Below are positions 7,186 to 15,799 of a stretch of DNA of 64,000 nt, in pieces. Below the pieces are notes generated by a model that worked only from the letters and a program-made list of their open reading frames with translations, made no database searches and was not told where the DNA came from. Origin of the DNA: Sphingomonas lenta. GTDB lineage: Bacteria > Pseudomonadota > Alphaproteobacteria > Sphingomonadales > Sphingomonadaceae. Made by a program: the position numbers and the translations under genes. Positions within the stretch are counted from its first letter, which is position 1, and each line of letters starts with the position of its first letter. The DNA is taken from the NCBI RefSeq assembly GCF_002288825.1, contig NZ_NSLI01000003.1, forward strand, positions 744,001 to 808,000, in the 5' to 3' direction.

Positions 7186-9951
7186 ATGCGTCTCAAGACG
7201 CTCGCGCTGTGCTCGACGGCGCTTCTGGTCGGGCTGGCGCCCGCCGCGCAGGCGCAGGTGGTCGAGGACCCCGCCGCCCAGAACAACGACCCGACCGCGC
7301 CCTCGCAGCAGACCGACACCGGCACGCCCACCGACCGCGACGCGCCCACCGTGTCGCCGGAGGAGGAAGTCGCGGGCGAGGGACAGGACATCGTCGTCAC
7401 CGGCTTCCGCGAGAGCTTGGCCTCGTCGCGCAACCTGAAGCGCAACGCCCCGCAGGTGGTCGACGCCGTCGTCGCCGAGGACATCGGCAAGCTGCCCGAC
7501 CTAGCGGTCTCTGATACCGCGTCGCGCATCCCCGGCCTCCAGGTGCTGCGCCTCGGAGGCGAGGCGAGCCAGGTGCTGCTGCGCGGCCTGGACGAGCAGT
7601 TCTTCAACACGCTCTACAACGGCCGCGAGATCTTCACCGCCGAGCGCCGCCAGGTGGCGCTGCAGGACTTCCCGTCCGCAGGAATCGCCGCGCTCGAGGT
7701 GTTCAAAACCAGCACCGCCAATCAGGTCGATCCGGGCGTGATCGGCCTCACCAACGTACGCTCACGCCGGCCGTTCGATTTCGAGGGTTTCGAACTTTCG
7801 GGCACGGTGTTTGCGCTCCATACGGTCAACGCGGGCAAGGTCACGCCCAACGGCAACCTGCTCGTCTCGAACCGCTGGGATACGGGCGCGGGCGAGTTCG
7901 GCATCCTGCTGAACGCCTCCTACACCGAGCTCGACTATCTCGACTCGGAGCCGTCCAACACCGACTTCCTCGCCACGCCCACGATCAACGGGCAGCAGGT
8001 CCGCTTCCCCGACGTGCAACGGCTCTTCTACCGGTCGGGCAATCGCCAGCGTCCGTCGTTCAACGGCTCGATCCAGTGGCGGCCGACGCCCGACGTCGAG
8101 TTCTACATCGACGGGCTTTATCAGGGTTTCCGCAACCGCGTCGACGATACGCTGGCGGCCGCGCCGCTGTTCAACGGCACCTACAGCAACCTCGTCTTCC
8201 GCGACGGCACCAACCTGCTCCGTTCGGGCACGGTGGTCGTCCCCGCGGGCGGCCCGACGATCTTCTCGTTCCGCGGCGGCACGTTCAACAAGACGGACAC
8301 GTACCAGTTCGCCGCAGGCGGCATCTTCGACTCCGGCCCGCTGCGCATCACGGCGGACGTGGCGCGCACCAACTCGACCTTCACCGGCTCGACCGAGTCG
8401 GTGGACCGGCAGTTCGGCATCGGCGGCTATACGGTCGACTTCGACCTCGATACGCCGCAGTTCCGCATCTACAACTACGACGCGTCCAATCCCGCCACCT
8501 ACCGCTTCGACGGCCTGTACGAGGAGCAGCAGGAGGCGAAGGGCGACGATTGGCAGGCGCGGATCGACGCCGAGTACAAGTTCGACGAGTTCTTCATCCG
8601 CTCGATCCAGGTGGGCGCGCGCTACACCACCCGCGACGCGCACCGCGAGTTCGGAAACCGCTTCGCGGGATACGGCGTCGGCTATCGGAACGGGGCCGGT
8701 GTCCTGCTTACGCAGATCCCCGTGAACTTCCGTCCCGTCGAGCCCGGGTTCAACAGCACGGACATTCAGCCCTTCCGCACCTTCCTGGCGCCCACCTACG
8801 ACAGCATCCGCGCCAACCGCCGCGAGCTTCGGCAGTTCGTGCTTTCCAACCCCCGCGCGTTCGGCTTCGGTACGTTTACGTTGGACCCGGTCGCGCCCAA
8901 CCCGGACTCGATCTTCGACGCGAACGAGAAGACCTATGCGGGCTATGGTCAGATCAACTACAACTTCAACGACGTGATCGACGGCTCGGTCGGTATCCGC
9001 GTCGCGCGCACCGAGTTCGACCTTCAGGGCAACGCGCTCGTCGCCGGCGTGGTCACGCCGATCTCGGCCAGCCAGGGTTTCACCGACTACCTGCCCAATG
9101 CGTCGCTGCGCTGGCGCATCACGCCCGCGCTGCAGCTGCGCCTGAGCTACACGGAGACGCGCACCCGCGCGACGTTCCAGCAGCTCAACCCGGCGGCGAA
9201 CGTAGGGGCGCCCGACCCGGCGAACGGCGGCTTGCGCACTGGTTCGGGCGGCAACCCGACGCTGTCACCGATCGAGTCGGAGAATTATGACGCGTCGCTC
9301 GAATATTACTTCTCGCGCACCGGATTCGCCGCGGTGACCGCGTTCCGGCGTGACCTCACCGGCTTTATCCAGAATCAGGCCGTGCGCTTCACCGACCCTA
9401 CGCTCGGGTTCGTGGAGATCACCCGGCCCGTCAACTCGCGGTCGGGCCGGATCGACGGCGTGGAAGCGCAGGTGTCGACCTTCTTCGATTTCGAAGGCGC
9501 GCCCGAGTTCCTGCGCAGCTTCGGCATCCAGGCGAATTACACCTATCTCGACGCCGAGACCGACCTGTTGAACGGCAACACGGGTGTGACCTCGCGCGAG
9601 CGGATCCAGGGCGTGGCCAAGCACACCTACAACATCGTCGGCCTGTTCGAGCGCGGGCCGCTGTCCGCGCGGGTCACCTACAACAAGCGTAGCAGGTTCC
9701 TCGACCAGATCGGCTTTCGCGGCGACGACCTGTATCTGCAGGAAGGTCTGCCGCCCGGCCGCCTTGACCTGTCGACCAACCTGACGGTCAATCCGAATGT
9801 CACCGTGTTCTTCGACGCGACCAACCTGACCGCCGAGGAGTTCGAGTACACGTTCAGCTCGGCGCGCGCCGGCGCCGCCCGGGCCGAATATGTCCGCTTT
9901 CTCCGCTTCGACGAGCAGACCTTCTCGTTAGGCCTGCGCTTCCGGCTCTGA
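7186..9951 (+). CDS. TonB-dependent outer-membrane receptor, carbohydrate type
   Basis: The protein has 921 residues. Residues 1-23 are a signal peptide ending AQA. An acidic low-complexity linker precedes a TonB box (QDIVVTGFRESLASS). The plug domain follows, with AEDIGKLPDLAVSDTASRIPG and VLLRGLD, and then a 22-strand barrel that ends FSLGLRFRL. The plug sequence matches the sphingomonad/Caulobacter class of receptors found next to polysaccharide-degradation genes. It would import oligosaccharides released by the upstream hydrolases, powered by TonB-ExbBD. Its start has a good ribosome-binding site (AGGGGAGAA). It is separated from dgoA by 151 bases with its own control region. Confidence 0.92.
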   Translation: MRLKTLALCSTALLVGLAPAAQAQVVEDPAAQNNDPTAPSQQTDTGTPTDRDAPTVSPEEEVAGEGQDIVVTGFRESLASSRNLKRNAPQVVDAVVAEDIGKLPDLAVSDTASRIPGLQVLRLGGEASQVLLRGLDEQFFNTLYNGREIFTAERRQVALQDFPSAGIAALEVFKTSTANQVDPGVIGLTNVRSRRPFDFEGFELSGTVFALHTVNAGKVTPNGNLLVSNRWDTGAGEFGILLNASYTELDYLDSEPSNTDFLATPTINGQQVRFPDVQRLFYRSGNRQRPSFNGSIQWRPTPDVEFYIDGLYQGFRNRVDDTLAAAPLFNGTYSNLVFRDGTNLLRSGTVVVPAGGPTIFSFRGGTFNKTDTYQFAAGGIFDSGPLRITADVARTNSTFTGSTESVDRQFGIGGYTVDFDLDTPQFRIYNYDASNPATYRFDGLYEEQQEAKGDDWQARIDAEYKFDEFFIRSIQVGARYTTRDAHREFGNRFAGYGVGYRNGAGVLLTQIPVNFRPVEPGFNSTDIQPFRTFLAPTYDSIRANRRELRQFVLSNPRAFGFGTFTLDPVAPNPDSIFDANEKTYAGYGQINYNFNDVIDGSVGIRVARTEFDLQGNALVAGVVTPISASQGFTDYLPNASLRWRITPALQLRLSYTETRTRATFQQLNPAANVGAPDPANGGLRTGSGGNPTLSPIESENYDASLEYYFSRTGFAAVTAFRRDLTGFIQNQAVRFTDPTLGFVEITRPVNSRSGRIDGVEAQVSTFFDFEGAPEFLRSFGIQANYTYLDAETDLLNGNTGVTSRERIQGVAKHTYNIVGLFERGPLSARVTYNKRSRFLDQIGFRGDDLYLQEGLPPGRLDLSTNLTVNPNVTVFFDATNLTAEEFEYTFSSARAGAARAEYVRFLRFDEQTFSLGLRFRL

Positions 9952-9996
9952 GCCGGTACAGCTTGCGGCAAGCCCGGGGCCGGTAGGACCCGGGCC

Positions 9997-10935
9997 ATGC
10001 TGAAGGCCCTCGCCCCGCTGCTCCTGCTCGCCGCGCCCGCCACGGCGCAGTCGCCGCCCGTGCCCGCCGCCGCGCAGGCGCAACTCGACGAGCTCGCCCG
10101 CGCCGTCCAGCGCTACCGCGACGTGCGCGCGGCGCAGGCGGCCGGGTGGGAGCCGTCGCCGATCGGCCGCGAGGACTCGCCGCTCATGGGCGAGCACTGG
10201 GTGCGGAAAGGGGCTCCGGAGTACGGGCCGGGCGAGCCGCTCGACTTCACCGAGCCGTCCAACCTCCAATATGCGTGGATCAACGGCCGGCGCGAGCTGG
10301 TGGGCGTGTCCTACGTGGTCCGCATCGCGCCCGGTGACCCGCTCCCGCGAGGGTTCGCCGGCGACGCCGACCGGTGGCATGTCCACGACGTCGAGCGCGC
10401 GGTGGCGGCGGCGACGGAAGGGCGCTGGCTGCTCCGCGTCCTGGTCAACGGCTGGCTGGACGCCAACTACCGCAGCAAGGGCGACGACCGTTCGCGTCTG
10501 GCCATGGTGCACGCCTGGGTGACGGTGCCGAGCCCGAACGGCGTGTTCTCCACCAACAACCGCGCCATCTCCTACCTGCGCGCGGGGCTGCCCGCATCGT
10601 TCGCGAACGGCGGCACGGCGGAGGCGGCGCTGGGCGTCAACCTGGCCGCGAAGGACGGTTGCGCCAATACGCTGAACGGCGCGCCGTGGATCGCGCATGC
10701 CAAGGACGCGCAGAAGCGATCGCTGCTCGCGACCTGCGAGGCGCTCGGCGCGGAGGTGCGGCGCGGCCTCGCGAGCGGGGCGCGGGCGGTGAACGCGGCG
10801 GGGGAGGCGGCCTGGGCCAAGCTGGAGGCGGCCAAGCGCGCGACGCTGACGCCCGACCAGCTGCGGCGCATCGACGCGATCACCGAGCACGATCCCATGC
10901 ACCACGAGGGGCATGGCGGCCATCACGGATCGTAA
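9997..10935 (+). CDS. Secreted protein of unknown function with His-rich tail
   Basis: The protein has 312 residues and follows the receptor by 45 bases in the same direction. Residues 1-18 form a signal peptide ending ATAQS. I do not recognise the family. Visible blocks are LMGEHWVRKG, EPLDFTEPSNLQYAWING, DADRWHVHDVERAV, VHAWVTVPSPNGVFSTNNRA and a C-terminus of HDPMHHEGHGGHHGS. The many His residues, including the terminal cluster, suggest metal binding in the periplasm. The position suggests a partner or client of the TonB receptor, but neither is shown by the sequence. Confidence 0.7.
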   Translation: MLKALAPLLLLAAPATAQSPPVPAAAQAQLDELARAVQRYRDVRAAQAAGWEPSPIGREDSPLMGEHWVRKGAPEYGPGEPLDFTEPSNLQYAWINGRRELVGVSYVVRIAPGDPLPRGFAGDADRWHVHDVERAVAAATEGRWLLRVLVNGWLDANYRSKGDDRSRLAMVHAWVTVPSPNGVFSTNNRAISYLRAGLPASFANGGTAEAALGVNLAAKDGCANTLNGAPWIAHAKDAQKRSLLATCEALGAEVRRGLASGARAVNAAGEAAWAKLEAAKRATLTPDQLRRIDAITEHDPMHHEGHGGHHGS

Positions 10936-10983
10936 CGCCCCGTCGAACGTCGAACCCGGCGGATCACACGCCGGAGTTCCCGC

Positions 10984-11187
10984 ATGATCCGCATCCTCCT
11001 CGCCACCACCGCGGCCGCGCTCGCCGCCTCGCCCGCACCGGCGTCCAAGAAGCCCTGCCGCGACGCGCAGGGCCGCGTGGTCGAGTGCCCCAAGCCTAAG
11101 GCCTCGCCCAGTTCGCGCTGCAAGGACGAGCGCGGCCGCTTCGTGAAGTGCGGGACGCCGGGGGCTCGTCCGGCGACGAACAGCTGA
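10984..11187 (+). CDS. Small secreted protein with a duplicated Cys motif
   Basis: The protein has 67 residues: a short signal peptide (about 1-20), then two copies of a C-x-D-x-x-G-R-x-V-x-C motif, PCRDAQGRVVEC and RCKDERGRFVKC, joined by a Lys/Pro/Ser linker. The equal spacing of the Cys pairs suggests two small disulfide loops in the periplasm. Function is unknown. It begins 48 bases after the His-rich protein and may share its transcript. Confidence 0.65.
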   Translation: MIRILLATTAAALAASPAPASKKPCRDAQGRVVECPKPKASPSSRCKDERGRFVKCGTPGARPATNS

Positions 11188-11297
11188 CCGATCCCGTTAC
11201 GGTCCGGCAACAAGAAGCGCTTTCGATCACAGAGATCGGTATCCTTGATCAACTCATCGTGATTTTCACCCGATTCGACCCCAGGTGAACGTTTTCC

Positions 11298-11322
11298 GGA
11301 ACATGGTGAACCGACCCCCGTT
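11298..11322 (+). promoter_or_regulatory. EcfG-type general stress promoter
   Basis: GGAAC (11298-11302) and CGTT (11319-11322) are separated by 16 bases. This matches the alphaproteobacterial general-stress sigma EcfG consensus, GGAAC-N16/17-cGTT. Transcription would begin near 11330, 27 bases before the DUF2382 start codon at 11357. Confidence 0.75.
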
Positions 11323-11356
11323 TTGCGGGCTCCACGCCGTTTGTTTCGAGGCCAGG

Positions 11357-11758
11357 ATGAACGAGCTAGAACGTGAAGTAATCCCGCTCGTTCAAGAAGA
11401 TATCATCATCTCCAAGCGCCAGCTGGAGACGGGCCGGGTGCGCGTGCGGACCGAGGTGCAATGGCACACGGAGCATGCGCGCGCCGACCTCTTCCGCGAC
11501 CATGTCGAGGTCGAGCGCGTGCCCGTCGGGCGCGAGGTCGAATCCGTGCCGCCCGTCCGCGAGGACGGCGACACCGTGGTCATCCCCGTGGTCGAGGAGG
11601 TCCTGGTGGTCGAGAAGCGCCTCGTCCTGAAGGAGGAGGTCCGCCTGAAGCGCGTGCGCGCGGTCGAACATGTCGACGAGCCCGTGCGCCTGCGCGTCAT
11701 GGAGGCGGTGGTGGAACGCGAAAGCTCAAGCCCCGACACCCGCAAGGAGGATCTGTAA
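11357..11758 (+). CDS. DUF2382 (YsnF/AvaK-type) stress protein, short paralogue
   Basis: The protein has 133 residues. The ATG at 11357 is chosen over an in-frame ATG at 11285 because the EcfG promoter lies between them and a GAGG sits 5 bases upstream. The sequence is almost wholly a DUF2382 domain: REVIPLVQEDIIISKRQLETG, then alternating charged Val/Glu/Arg strands. Proteins of this family are induced by general stress, but their biochemistry is unknown. The stop overlaps the start of a larger paralogue by one base (TAATG), so the two are co-translated. Confidence 0.85.
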   Translation: MNELEREVIPLVQEDIIISKRQLETGRVRVRTEVQWHTEHARADLFRDHVEVERVPVGREVESVPPVREDGDTVVIPVVEEVLVVEKRLVLKEEVRLKRVRAVEHVDEPVRLRVMEAVVERESSSPDTRKEDL

Positions 11759-12678
11759 TGTCCCGTACCCTGACCGCCCTGTTCGACAGCCGGGCCGACG
11801 CCGAGGCCGCCAAGTCGCGCCTCGAGGCCGCGAGCATCGACATCAGCCGCGTGCACGTGCACGACCAGCAGTCGACCGGCTACAACGAGTCGACCGCCTA
11901 TTCCACGCACGCCAATCGCGGCTTCTGGGACAATCTGAAGAGCGCGTTCCTGCCCGACGAGGACCGCCACACCTACGAGGAGGGCATCAAGCGCGGCGGC
12001 GCGCTCTTGACCGCCGAGGTGGACGAGGACGACGCCGACGAGGCGGTGCGCATTCTTGAGAGCGCGAACTCGATCGACCTGGACGACCGCAGCCAGTCCT
12101 GGCGTCAGTCGGGTTGGGATTACGACTCGTCCAAGTACGCGTCGACCGGTGCTGCGACCGGCTTGGCCGCGGGCTCGGCGCTCGGCACGGGTCAGCGCAG
12201 CAGCGCGGACATGACCGATCGCCTGACCACCACCGGCAACGAGGAGCGCATCGACGTCGTCGAGGAGGAGCTCGTCGTCGGCAAGCGCGAGGTGAACCGC
12301 GGCGGCGTGCGCGTCCGCTCCTATGTCCGCGAGGTGCCCGTCCACGAGCAGGTCCGCCTGCGCGAGGAGCATGTCGAGATTGAGCGCCGTCCCGTCGACC
12401 ACAAGCTGACGGGCAACGAGGCCGACGCCTTTCGCGAGCGCGAGATCACCATGACGGAGACCGCCGAGGAGGCCGTGGTCGGCAAGACCGCGCGCGTCGT
12501 CGAGGAGGTCGTCGTGCACAAGGAGGCGACCGAGCGCACCGAGAATATCGACGACACCGTGCGTCGCACGGAGGTCGACATCGACAATCTCGAGACCACC
12601 CGCACGTCGGGTACGGGTCTGGGCGGCGCCACCGGTACGGGCCTGGGCGGCACGAACACGGACCGCGACCGCTTCTAA
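11758..12678 (+). CDS. DUF2382 stress protein with N-terminal general-stress domain
   Basis: The protein has 306 residues. The N-terminal part (about 1-105), MSRTLTALFDSRADAEAAKSRL onward, resembles the general-stress-protein 17M-like fold that senses no known ligand. A Ser/Thr/Gly linker follows, then a DUF2382 domain (about 160-285: EERIDVVEEELVVGKREV) and a Gly/Thr-rich tail. It is probably cytoplasmic. It overlaps the shorter paralogue and shares the EcfG promoter, so both should rise under general stress. The pair may have arisen by duplication of the DUF2382 part. Confidence 0.85.
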   Translation: MSRTLTALFDSRADAEAAKSRLEAASIDISRVHVHDQQSTGYNESTAYSTHANRGFWDNLKSAFLPDEDRHTYEEGIKRGGALLTAEVDEDDADEAVRILESANSIDLDDRSQSWRQSGWDYDSSKYASTGAATGLAAGSALGTGQRSSADMTDRLTTTGNEERIDVVEEELVVGKREVNRGGVRVRSYVREVPVHEQVRLREEHVEIERRPVDHKLTGNEADAFREREITMTETAEEAVVGKTARVVEEVVVHKEATERTENIDDTVRRTEVDIDNLETTRTSGTGLGGATGTGLGGTNTDRDRF

Positions 12679-12711
12679 AAGGGGCCGCACCGGTCTTTAG
12701 TCACGCAACGG

Positions 12712-12747
12712 GGCGGGGGCGCGTAGGGAAAGCGCGCCTCCGCCTTT
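12712..12747 (+). terminator. Probable intrinsic terminator of the DUF2382 operon
   Basis: A 12-bp stem (GGCGGGGGCGCG with CGCGCCTCCGCC, one G-U pair) has a 9-base loop and is followed by only three T. The short T run makes it weaker than the terminator at 13471. Confidence 0.5.
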
Positions 12748-12772
12748 CGCACTTCTGGCGAGGAATACACGC

Positions 12773-13453
12773 ATGGCGAACAACGACGACCACAAACCGG
12801 GCGAACCGAGCCACATCCACCTAGGGCCGAAGCATGAGGGCAAGAAATTCAACTGGCTGCCCTGGCTCCTGCTCGCGCTGGGCCTGCTGGCCCTCCTCTT
12901 CGCGCTGAGCCGCTGCGGCCGCGACGAGGCGGCGGTCGCGCCGGTCGTGACGAACGAGACGGACACCACCGTCACGAACACCACGACGACCACGACCACC
13001 ACCAGCTCCGGCAGCGTCAACCTGCCGGGCGGCACGGTGCTGGCGGTGACGCCGGGCGGGCTGAACGAGCAGGTGGCGGGCTTCCTGGCGGGCACGGACC
13101 CGACGCCGAGCCGCGCCTTCCAGTTCGACCGGCTGAACTTCGACACCTCGCGCAGCGAGATCCGGCCGCAGGACCAGGAAGACCTGAACCAGATGGCGCA
13201 GATCCTGAAGGCTTACCCGAACGCGCGCATCCGCGTGGTCGGCTACGCCGACGCCCGCGGCTCCGACCCGGCGAACCAGCAGCTCGGCCTCAGCCGCGCC
13301 AACTCGGTGCGCCAGGCGCTCGTCGCCCAGGGCATCCAGGAGAACCGCATCGAGACCGCGTCCGGCGGCGAGCAGGACCCGGTCGACACCAACGCGACCG
13401 CGCAAGGGCAGGCGGAGAACCGTCGCACCGAGGTCGTGATCGTCTCGCGCTAA
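12773..13453 (+). CDS. OmpA-family C-terminal domain protein, inner-membrane anchored
   Basis: The protein has 226 residues. After a short charged N-terminus, one membrane helix (about 26-43, LPWLLLALGLLALLFAL) anchors it. A Thr-rich linker with a run of Thr codons (near 65-80) leads to an OmpA-like peptidoglycan-binding domain (about 120-226). The domain shows FDTSRSEIRPQDQEDLNQMA and GYADARGSDPANQQLGLSRA, including the Asp and Arg that hold diaminopimelate in this fold. It likely links membrane and wall. It lies after the stress operon's terminator and before its own strong terminator, so it is probably a single-gene unit. Confidence 0.85.
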   Translation: MANNDDHKPGEPSHIHLGPKHEGKKFNWLPWLLLALGLLALLFALSRCGRDEAAVAPVVTNETDTTVTNTTTTTTTTSSGSVNLPGGTVLAVTPGGLNEQVAGFLAGTDPTPSRAFQFDRLNFDTSRSEIRPQDQEDLNQMAQILKAYPNARIRVVGYADARGSDPANQQLGLSRANSVRQALVAQGIQENRIETASGGEQDPVDTNATAQGQAENRRTEVVIVSR

Positions 13454-13470
13454 CTAGGATGGGGCGCGCT

Positions 13471-13508
13471 CGGGCGGCGGAGGCGTACCTCTCCGCCGCC
13501 CGTTTTTT
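13471..13508 (+). terminator. Strong intrinsic terminator
   Basis: A perfect 12-bp stem (CGGGCGGCGGAG with CTCCGCCGCCCG) has an 8-base loop and is followed by six T. It ends the OmpA-domain gene. Confidence 0.9.
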
Positions 13509-13520
13509 GGAGAGAAATCG

Positions 13521-13943
13521 ATGGATCTCACCGCCATTCTCGGCAGCCAGATGGGCCAAGCGGCATTGCAGCAGGTAGGCGCGCGCGTCGGCCTGCCGCC
13601 CGAGATGGTGCGCGTCGCCGCCCAGGCGCTCGCCCCTGCGCTCGCCGGCGGCCTGGCGCGCGCGGGCACGGCGGGCACGCTGCCCGGCGGCATGCCGCAA
13701 CCGGGGACGGACGACGCGCACGCGCACGGCAACGACGTGCTGGGCCAGGTGCTCGGCTCCAAGGACGCCAGCCGCTCCGTCGCCGCCGACGCCGCGCAGC
13801 AGACGGGCATCGACGTGGGCACGTTGAAGCAGCTCCTGCCCCAGCTCGCCAGCATGGCGGCGGGCGCGGCCGGCGGGCAGGGCGGCATGGGCCCGGGCGG
13901 GCTCGGCGGCTTAGGGAGCGTGCTGGGCGGGTTGGGGCGGTAG
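13521..13943 (+). CDS. DUF937-family protein
   Basis: The protein has 140 residues. A helical N-terminal half (MDLTAILGSQMGQAALQQVG) and LGSKDASRSVAADAAQQTGID followed by LKQLLPQLASMAAG match the DUF937 pattern. The C-terminus is Gly-rich. Function is unknown; it is probably cytoplasmic, with no signal peptide. The start has GGAGAGAAATCG upstream. It begins 13 bases after the preceding terminator's T run and is followed by a dispersed repeat. Confidence 0.75.
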   Translation: MDLTAILGSQMGQAALQQVGARVGLPPEMVRVAAQALAPALAGGLARAGTAGTLPGGMPQPGTDDAHAHGNDVLGQVLGSKDASRSVAADAAQQTGIDVGTLKQLLPQLASMAAGAAGGQGGMGPGGLGGLGSVLGGLGR

Positions 13944-13964
13944 GCTCGCTCTCTCCCCTCCAAC

Positions 13965-14062
13965 CGTCATGCTGAACTTGTTTCAGCATCCAGCGTGGTG
14001 CGGTCGACTCAGGTTGAGTCGCGTGTACATCCCTGGACCCCGAAACGAGTTCAGGGTGACGG
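13965..14062. repeat. Dispersed inverted-repeat element, GTCATGCTGAACTTG type
   Basis: Two arms of about 27 bases, GTCATGCTGAACTTGTTTC... and ...GAAACGAGTTCAGGGTGAC, are imperfect inverted copies around a 40-base centre. Related elements lie at 28633-28726 and 49393-49522. It probably folds as a long hairpin in RNA. No gene is seen in it. Confidence 0.8.
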
Positions 14063-14115
14063 AAGGCAGAGTGACTGTGTGTCCGCCTCTTCCGCTAATC
14101 GATTACTGGCGTGAC

Positions 14116-14670
14116 ATGCCCCCCGATTTCTACACCCAGCCCATCCTCGACTTCTCCCGCGCGCTGATCGGCTGCGAGCTGTTGGTCGACGGCGTCGGCG
14201 GCGTGATCGTCGAGACGGAGGCGTACGAGGCGACCGATCCCGCCTCGCATAGTTATGTCGGCGAGACCCGGCGCAATCGCGCCATGTTCGGCCCTGTCGG
14301 CCACGCGTACGTTTACCGCATCTACGGCCATTGGTGCTTCAACATCGTCGGCGGCGAGGAGCGTGGGTCGGCGGCGCTGGTCCGCGCGCTCGCGCCCACG
14401 CGCGGCCTCGACCGCATGGCCGAGCGCCGCGGGACGAGTGACCCGCGCACGCTCTGCGCGGGGCCGGGCAGGCTGTGCAAGGCGCTCGGGCTCTCGGACG
14501 CACATGACGGGCTGCGGCTCGACGCACCCCCTTTCGCACTTCTCCCGCGCACGGCCGAGCCGGCGATCGTGACCGGCCCGCGCATCGGCATCACCAAGGC
14601 GGCGGAGCGGCCCTGGCGTTTCGGCCTCGCCGGCTCGCCTTCGCTCAGCCGGCCTTTTCCGAGACCTTGA
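14116..14670 (+). CDS. DNA-3-methyladenine glycosylase (AAG/MPG type)
   Basis: The protein has 184 residues from the ATG at 14116 (MPPDFYTQPILDFSRALIGCEL). Longer in-frame versions would start in the upstream repeat and are rejected. It removes alkylated purines from DNA in base-excision repair. IVETEAYEATDPASHSYVG holds the catalytic Glu, and GPVGHAYVYRIYGHWCFNIV plus ALVRALAP are the family's core. It is near the short end of the family's usual 180-210 residues. The 3' end overlaps the convergent patatin gene by 26 bases. Confidence 0.9.
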   Translation: MPPDFYTQPILDFSRALIGCELLVDGVGGVIVETEAYEATDPASHSYVGETRRNRAMFGPVGHAYVYRIYGHWCFNIVGGEERGSAALVRALAPTRGLDRMAERRGTSDPRTLCAGPGRLCKALGLSDAHDGLRLDAPPFALLPRTAEPAIVTGPRIGITKAAERPWRFGLAGSPSLSRPFPRP

Positions 14671-15703
14671 GCCGGAACGTGTCCTGGAGCAGCGGCGCTT
14701 CGTCCGGGTTCTGCACGACCGTCAGGCCGGGCTCACCGATCGGCACGTCGCCCGCCTCCAGTCGGTCGATCAGCGCGTGCATCGCAGCCGCGCCAGCCGC
14801 CCAGCGCTCGCCCGCCGTCTCGGGCGAGAAGTCGAACGCCTTACCCGCCACCTCGCGGCCCTGGTCCGAATAACTGAGCCGCGCGAGCGTGACCGCCGGC
14901 GCAGCGGGTCCGTGGAGGTCGTACACCGTCTTCCACGCGTCCGCAGCGCGCTTCGTCTGCGCCGCGAACACCAGGTCCTGCAATCGCCCAGTCGCCTCCC
15001 CGAACGTCGCCGGCTTGGGGGCGGAGAGCGGAAGCAAGTCGAGCGCGATCACGAGCAGCGGCGCGTCGCCAGGCTCGGCCAGCACCGCGTCGGCGGGCAG
15101 GTTCGCGGACAGGCCGGGATCGACGTACCAGCGCCCGCCGATCTCGACAGGCGGAAAGGCGGGCATCAGCGCGGTGGACGCGCGGACATGGTCGGGGCCG
15201 AGCCGGTTTCGCTCGCTGTCGAACACCGCGTCCAGCCCCGATTCGAGCTCGACCGCGGTGATCGTGAAGCGCACCGGACCGTCGTTCACGCGATCCCAGT
15301 CGACCGAGCGCTCCAGCGTAGCCTTGAGCGGGCGCGTGTCGAACAGGCTGGGGCTGGGCGCGCCGTCACTCGCCCAGGGCTGACCGAAGAAGGGTCGCGG
15401 CGTGAATGCGTCCATTCGACCCGCGGCGAGCGTGGCCGACACGGCTGCGGTCCTGCGCCATGCATCGAACGTCTCCGGCCACCGGGCGGATGCTGGTGAC
15501 CAGAAAGCGCAGAGCAGCTCGACTGCGCGTTCCGGCGGATTACCGACGATCATCGCTCCGTTCACCGCGCCGATCGAGGCGCCCGACACGCGGTCGGGCA
15601 GGAGCCCGCGCGCCGCCATCGCCTCGAACGCACCCGCCTGCCAGCTGCCCAGCGCGTTGCCGCCACTGAGCACCAGCGCGATCCGGTAAGGTCTATCCGC
15701 CAT
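14645..15703 (-). CDS. Patatin-like phospholipase
   Basis: The protein has 352 residues. The oxyanion loop SGGNALGSWQAGAFEAMA (13-30), the nucleophile elbow GASIG (41-45, Ser43) and the catalytic Asp in DPG (about D195, where most relatives have DGG) give the Ser-Asp dyad of patatins. It would hydrolyse acyl esters of lipids. The start at 15703 is the ATG directly before ADRPYRIALVLSGG. It is divergent from the lipid head-group cluster by 96 bases, so a role in lipid turnover with that cluster is possible but unproven. It has no signal peptide and is probably cytoplasmic. Confidence 0.9.
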   Translation of the reverse strand: MADRPYRIALVLSGGNALGSWQAGAFEAMAARGLLPDRVSGASIGAVNGAMIVGNPPERAVELLCAFWSPASARWPETFDAWRRTAAVSATLAAGRMDAFTPRPFFGQPWASDGAPSPSLFDTRPLKATLERSVDWDRVNDGPVRFTITAVELESGLDAVFDSERNRLGPDHVRASTALMPAFPPVEIGGRWYVDPGLSANLPADAVLAEPGDAPLLVIALDLLPLSAPKPATFGEATGRLQDLVFAAQTKRAADAWKTVYDLHGPAAPAVTLARLSYSDQGREVAGKAFDFSPETAGERWAAGAAAMHALIDRLEAGDVPIGEPGLTVVQNPDEAPLLQDTFRLKVSEKAG

Positions 15704-15799
15704 CGCACGCCCGAACGCGCGGGCGCCGCGTCGGAGCCCTGGAAAGCGCGCCGCTCCCTCGCCATGTGTCGGCCGTAATCGAACGGTAACGGGCGGGGC

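Noticed and set aside
11285..11356. Earlier start of the first DUF2382 gene
   Set aside because: The EcfG promoter at 11298-11322 would lie inside the coding region, and the added residues do not fit the domain.
12980..13010. Thr-codon run as a frameshift or assembly error
   Set aside because: The frame stays open into a complete OmpA-like domain; low-complexity Thr linkers are common in such proteins.
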